This document shows, in pieces, positions 6,541 through 9,973 of a DNA stretch of 9,973 bases. The translations under genes were made by a program, and so were the position numbers. Source of the stretch: CAZBLP01 sp964492825 (lineage in GTDB: Bacteria > DYJV01). How positions within the stretch are numbered: the stretch's first letter is position 1; each line of letters begins with the position of its first letter. The stretch is from assembly GCA_964492825.1 (NCBI GenBank), contig CAZBLP010000061.1, positions 1-9,973 of the forward strand, given 5' to 3'. The notes below the pieces were generated by a model. That model had not been told where the DNA came from. It did not search any database and was given only the letters and a program-made list of their open reading frames with translations.

Positions 6541-7069
6541 TATATCTAATTGTTTAACTTTTTCAAGAATCTTGTCTATTATTCCTGTTGTTATTTTATT
6601 ATACTTTGAAAATAGAGTGACATGCTTAATAGCAGGAATAATTTTTTCATTAGCCTTTATAACTGATTTCTTTGACGGTTATCTTGCCAGAAAATACAAT
6701 CAAGTTACAACATTTGGTAAATTTATAGATCCTCTTGCTGACAAATTAATGGTATTGGCTGCTCTAATTATGCTTGTGCACATTGGACGAGTTCCTGCAT
6801 GGATTGCTATTATAATATTATCAAGAGAATTTGCTGTTACCGGTCTTAGGGCAATTGCTGCCTCAGAAGGAATAGTTATACCTGCATCTCCGTCAGGTAA
6901 AAATAAAGTGGGATATCAGATTGCAGCTTTGATTCCGTTAATCATCCATTACCCTTTTTTAGGTTTAAATTCAGAAGCAATTGGAAATCTTTTTCTGTAT
7001 ATTTCCCTTGTTTTAACAGTATGGTCAGGTGGCAAATATTTCTATACTTTTTTTAAAGAAATACATTAA
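6524..7069 (+). CDS. pgsA: CDP-diacylglycerol--glycerol-3-phosphate 3-phosphatidyltransferase (PGP synthase)
   Basis: This integral inner-membrane enzyme makes phosphatidylglycerol phosphate from CDP-diacylglycerol and sn-glycerol-3-phosphate, the committed step to phosphatidylglycerol and cardiolipin. The CDP-alcohol phosphotransferase motif is complete: Asp48, Asp51-Gly52, Ala55-Arg56, Gly65, Asp69 and Asp73. Hydrophobic segments lie at about 12-28, 33-48, 75-90, 92-102, 130-145 and 152-170. I chose the ATG at 6524, giving 181 residues and the usual short N-terminus (MKTFFNISNCLTFSRI). An upstream in-frame ATG at 6449 would add 25 residues unlike the family and lie deep in the transglycosylase gene. 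The 17-base overlap with that gene and the lack of a strong ribosome binding site suggest translational coupling. Its stop shares one base with the next start (TAATG). Confidence 0.95.
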   Translation: MKTFFNISNCLTFSRILSIIPVVILLYFENRVTCLIAGIIFSLAFITDFFDGYLARKYNQVTTFGKFIDPLADKLMVLAALIMLVHIGRVPAWIAIIILSREFAVTGLRAIAASEGIVIPASPSGKNKVGYQIAALIPLIIHYPFLGLNSEAIGNLFLYISLVLTVWSGGKYFYTFFKEIH

Positions 7070-7905
7070 TGCTTGTATCAATTGTTATTCCCGTCTATAA
7101 TAGAGAAAATTATATTTTCACCGCTGTTAAATCTGTTTTATATCAAACCTTCAGACACTGGGAATTACTGATTGTTGATGATGCTTCAACTGATGACACT
7201 TATTTCTCTGTCCTCAACTTAGTTGACAACAAAAAAATATTTTATTACTATCTTCCTGTTAATAGAGGAGTTAGTTATGCCAGAAATTTCGGGATAAAAC
7301 ACTCAAAAGGAGAATATATAGCTTTTTTGGATTCAGACGATTTTTGGCTGCCAGAAAAATTGGAAAAACAAATAGATTATATGATTAACAGAAATTTTAA
7401 AATTTGCCAAACAGATGAAATCTGGATTAGAAAAAACAGATTTGTTAATCCTAAGAAAAAACATAAAAAAATAGAAGGAGATATTTTTTTAAAATCACTG
7501 GAACTTTGTATGGTTAGCCCGTCTGCTGTTATGATTAACAGAGAAGTTTTTGAAAGAGTAGGAGGCTTTGATGAATCTTTAACAGCATGCGAAGATTATG
7601 ATTTATGGTTAAGAGTTTCTTTAAAATATAAAGTTGGACTATTAAATGAAAAATTAATAGTTAAAAGAGGGGGACATGATGATCAGCTCTCAAAAATTCC
7701 AGGAATTGACAGATACAGAATTTATTCTTTAATAAAACTTCTCAATGAGCATAATTTGGATAATTTTAAAAAAAAGGAAGTATTAAAAATTTTGGGAAAA
7801 AAAGTTCATATTTATATGAACGGAGCTTTAAAAAGAGGTAAAAAAGAAGAATATAACAAATATGCAGAACTGTTAAGGAGAGTAAAGGAACAACATGGAA
7901 ATTAA
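7069..7905 (+). CDS. Family 2 glycosyltransferase
   Basis: This enzyme transfers a sugar from a nucleotide-sugar donor, probably on the cytoplasmic side of the inner membrane, to a lipopolysaccharide, capsule or other surface-glycan precursor. The GT-A fold is clear: the opening strand VSIVIPVYNRENYI (3-16), the nucleotide-binding region LLIVDDASTDDT (33-44), RNFGIKHSKGEYIAFLDSDD (72-91) with the DXD-like metal site at 88-91, and the acidic CEDYDLWLR (174-182) carrying the probable catalytic base. GGHDDQLS (201-208) fits the usual distal His motif. There are no membrane segments. The length of 278 residues is normal. The donor and acceptor cannot be read from sequence. The ATG overlaps the pgsA stop by one base and the gene end overlaps the next gene by 11 bases. 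Placement between pgsA and a transglycosylase suits an envelope role. Confidence 0.92.
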   Translation: MLVSIVIPVYNRENYIFTAVKSVLYQTFRHWELLIVDDASTDDTYFSVLNLVDNKKIFYYYLPVNRGVSYARNFGIKHSKGEYIAFLDSDDFWLPEKLEKQIDYMINRNFKICQTDEIWIRKNRFVNPKKKHKKIEGDIFLKSLELCMVSPSAVMINREVFERVGGFDESLTACEDYDLWLRVSLKYKVGLLNEKLIVKRGGHDDQLSKIPGIDRYRIYSLIKLLNEHNLDNFKKKEVLKILGKKVHIYMNGALKRGKKEEYNKYAELLRRVKEQHGN

Positions 7906-8821
7906 AAAAATACCGTTTTTGGAAGAGATTTTTTTCTCTTATACAGATGATTTTCAAAATTTAAAAAACTCAATAGAGACAATCGGTTTGCAACAGCCTG
8001 TTACCTTAATTAAAAAAGGGGACGATTTATTTTTATTAGATGGATATAAACGGTTTAATATACTTAAACAGATTGATTTATTTATGATAATTGAGGGATA
8101 TTGCAGTAATGAAGATATTTTATTTGAATATTGCAAAAAAAACTCTTTTAGGGGTTTTAACAGTATTGAAATGTCAAATATTTTAAAAGTTATTAAAAAA
8201 TATTTCAATAACGACAAAAAATTAATTAAAAAAATTTTCAAAATCAATAATATGAAATATTCTGAAAAATTAATTGAAAAATTTTCAAAATTAGAAAGTC
8301 TAATTTTTAAAGGCAAAGTTAAATTTTTAAATGAAACTTTAAATAAAAATATTGCTTTAAAAATTTCAGAAATTGATGAGCTTTCACAGAAAATCATTTT
8401 AAACCTTTTTGAAAACTTAAGATTAAATAATAACAAGCAGAAAAAAACCTTTGAAATGCTTTTTGACTTATCAAAAAGAGAAGATTTAACTATCGGAAAA
8501 TTAATTGAAAAATATTTTAAAAGTTTTTTAACAGAACCATATTCCAAAAATTTGGAAAATATTTTTTTTGAAACTTTGACAAGGAAACACAGTCCGAATT
8601 TTCATTCCTTTAACAAAAAATTTATTAAATTTAAAAATCAGTTATTAGCAGGTCAAAATAGCAAAATAAATCTGTATTCCCCATCTTTTTTTGAAGATGA
8701 AAATTTAAAACTTGAAATATTTTTTAAAAACTTAAATGAATTGTCGATTAAATTAAAATTATTGGACAATAATGTAAAAAATCTATTAACAGAAAAGGAT
8801 TTTAATGACTTTTCCAATTGA
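7895..8821 (+). CDS. ParB/Srx N-domain protein of unknown role
   Basis: The N-terminal 70 residues match the ParB/sulfiredoxin-like nucleotide-binding domain: a strand, then FQNLKNSIETIGLQQPVTLIKKGDDLFLLDGYKRFNIL in outline (20-57), with the hallmark GLQQPV (31-36) and DGYKR (49-53). The canonical ParB box GERRxxA is not present downstream. Residues 88-205 are helical and may hold a degenerate helix-turn-helix. The last 100 residues are lysine/asparagine-rich with no recognised domain. In true ParB proteins the N-domain binds CTP and loads on parS; here the divergence, the absence of a ParA neighbour and the operon context argue against ordinary chromosome partition. The start is backed by AAAGGAA just upstream (7884-7890). 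It overlaps the glycosyltransferase gene by 11 bases and the SplB-like gene by 17. The coding sequence is visibly more AT-rich than its neighbours. Confidence 0.7.
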   Translation: MEIKKIPFLEEIFFSYTDDFQNLKNSIETIGLQQPVTLIKKGDDLFLLDGYKRFNILKQIDLFMIIEGYCSNEDILFEYCKKNSFRGFNSIEMSNILKVIKKYFNNDKKLIKKIFKINNMKYSEKLIEKFSKLESLIFKGKVKFLNETLNKNIALKISEIDELSQKIILNLFENLRLNNNKQKKTFEMLFDLSKREDLTIGKLIEKYFKSFLTEPYSKNLENIFFETLTRKHSPNFHSFNKKFIKFKNQLLAGQNSKINLYSPSFFEDENLKLEIFFKNLNELSIKLKLLDNNVKNLLTEKDFNDFSN

Positions 8822-9881
8822 AAAAATATATATAGACATTAATTCAGTTAATTCTGATATTACAAAGAATGTTTTAAATATTCTAAAAAGCACACCTTTC
8901 GAAGTTGTTGATTCAACGCCTCCTGCAACAAAATTAACCAAAGGTAAAAAAATATTATATTTAAAAGAAAATAAGCAGAATTTTTTAAAAAAATGTCCTG
9001 GCACTCCTATATACCTATGTTGTCTTTACAATGTTCTTCATGTTGCAGAGCATTGCCCAATGGATTGCAGCTATTGCATTTTGCAAATATATTTCCAGAA
9101 TCCCTATCTCACAATTTTTACAAATATGGATAAAATGATGGAAGAATTAGAAACAGCTGAAAAAAAGAGCGAAATAGTAAGAGTAGGCACTGGAGAATTC
9201 ACAGATAGTTTTGCTATGCAAAGATTTGGGAAATGGAATGAAACTTTAATTCCTTTTTTTGCCAAATCAGAAAAAATGTTCCTTGAATTAAAAAGCAAAT
9301 ATATTGATAAAGATTTTTTAACATATAAAGACCATAACAGAAAAATTATCATTTCCTTTTCGTTAAATACCCTTAAAATCAATCAAATTGAGGAAAAATT
9401 CACATCTTCAATTTATGATAGAATAGAGCTATCAAAGTTAGCCTCTGAAGAAGGATTTATCAATTCTTTTCATTTTGACCCTATAATTGATTATCCTGGC
9501 TGCGAAAAAGATTATGAAGCTGTGGTTAATCTGATTTTTGACAACATCCCTGATAAAAATATTTGCTGGATAAGCCTCGGATCTTTAAGATTTATTCCTG
9601 CTTTAAAGGAAATAGCCACTGAACGATTTCCTCATACAAAAATTTATTATAATGAATTTCATTCTGGTATGGATGGAAAATTAAGATATTTTGTGGAAAA
9701 AAGAATAGAATTGTATAAAAAAATAGTTTCTTACATAAGAAAAAGAAGTAAAATTGTGCCACTCTATTTTTGTATGGAAAATCAAAAAGTATGGAAAAGA
9801 GTGTTTGGCTATGCACCAAAAAATAATTTGGAGCTTTCAAAATTTTTAGATGAATCTGTAATTAAAGTTTCAAAAAATTAA
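8805..9881 (+). CDS. SplB-like radical SAM protein (spore photoproduct lyase family)
   Basis: This radical SAM enzyme is related to spore photoproduct lyase, which splits the UV-induced thymine dimer of spore DNA. The [4Fe-4S] cluster motif is C84-P-M-D-C88-S-Y-C91, preceded by KKCPGTPIYLCCLYN (62-76), a typical lead-in for this family, and followed by ILQIYFQNP. RVGTGEFTDS (126-135) aligns with the region that in Bacillus SplB carries the cysteine (C141) used as hydrogen donor; here that position appears to be Glu131. FHFDPIIDYPG (222-232) and ISLGSLRF (256-263) are later family motifs. The length of 358 residues is normal. The organism shows no sign of being a spore former, so DNA repair is possible but unproven. 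The start has AAGGA five bases upstream and overlaps the ParB-like gene by 17 bases. Confidence 0.88.
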   Translation: MTFPIEKIYIDINSVNSDITKNVLNILKSTPFEVVDSTPPATKLTKGKKILYLKENKQNFLKKCPGTPIYLCCLYNVLHVAEHCPMDCSYCILQIYFQNPYLTIFTNMDKMMEELETAEKKSEIVRVGTGEFTDSFAMQRFGKWNETLIPFFAKSEKMFLELKSKYIDKDFLTYKDHNRKIIISFSLNTLKINQIEEKFTSSIYDRIELSKLASEEGFINSFHFDPIIDYPGCEKDYEAVVNLIFDNIPDKNICWISLGSLRFIPALKEIATERFPHTKIYYNEFHSGMDGKLRYFVEKRIELYKKIVSYIRKRSKIVPLYFCMENQKVWKRVFGYAPKNNLELSKFLDESVIKVSKN

Positions 9882-9973
9882 AATTTATATATTAATAGCT
9901 TATATATTCTTTGGCTACTTTGGGAAAAAGTATAGCAAACAACACAAAAATTTGTGTCCAATATATTGACATA
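9882..9973. promoter_or_regulatory. AT-rich intergenic end with palindrome and possible -35
   Basis: No gene is seen. ACACAAA (9942-9948) and TTTGTGT (9951-9957) form a perfect seven-base inverted repeat with a two-base centre. That centre is too tight for a terminator stem, so it is more like an operator. TTGACA at 9966-9971 is a perfect -35 box for a gene beyond the window, though its -10 is cut off. TTATATATT occurs twice as a direct repeat between 9886 and 9910. I find no convincing terminator for the six-gene run. Confidence 0.35.

Noticed and set aside
7954..8547. 197-codon minus-strand open frame
   Set aside because: It is antisense to the ParB-like gene. Its Phe/Leu/Ile-rich translation is what AT-rich lysine codons give in reverse.
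9104..9382. 92-codon minus-strand open frame, and similar ones at 7766-7957, 8786-9004 and 9592-9840
   Set aside because: All are antisense shadows of well-supported genes, with no ribosome binding site or domain.

Overview
The window joins two very different kinds of DNA. Bases 1 to about 1,900 look like non-coding animal (eukaryotic) DNA. They hold several microsatellites, dispersed short repeats and no convincing open reading frame. From about 1,900 to the end the sequence is AT-rich and densely packed with intact bacterial genes that carry Shine-Dalgarno sites and short overlaps. The simplest reading is a chimeric contig that joins host-animal sequence to a low-GC Gram-negative bacterium (symbiont or contaminant). 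A true host-bacterium DNA junction is possible but less likely. The bacterium's lineage cannot be fixed from this sequence. The gene types (stand-alone CoA-enzyme activase, archaeal-type methyltransferase, non-spore SplB-like radical SAM protein) and the low GC are compatible with something like Deferribacterota, but that is a guess.

The bacterial part has three transcription groups. (1) Plus strand, 1970-4207: a secreted subtilisin-family protease followed after 18 bases by a BadF/HgdC-type 2-hydroxyacyl-CoA dehydratase activator. (2) Minus strand, 5566-4204: a small exported, probably outer-membrane or periplasmic protein and then a SAM-dependent methyltransferase of an archaeal-like family. 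The methyltransferase meets the activase tail to tail with a 4-base overlap. (3) Plus strand, 5682-9881: six genes, each overlapping the next. They are an HU/IHF-type DNA-binding protein, a lytic transglycosylase, phosphatidylglycerophosphate synthase (pgsA), a family 2 glycosyltransferase, a ParB-N-domain protein and a SplB-like radical SAM protein. The last 92 bases are AT-rich with no gene.

Group 3 mixes envelope functions (peptidoglycan cleavage, phospholipid head-group synthesis, glycosyl transfer) with nucleic-acid-type proteins (HU, ParB-like, SplB-like). The divergent intergenic region 5567-5681 holds a clear -35 box and a perfect 12-base palindrome over the likely -10 of the HU operon. 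The points most worth following up are the eukaryote/bacterium junction, the near-ideal ribosome binding site buried inside the HU gene that starts the transglycosylase, and the coupled ParB-like/SplB-like pair, in which the radical SAM protein seems to lack the cysteine used by true spore photoproduct lyase.
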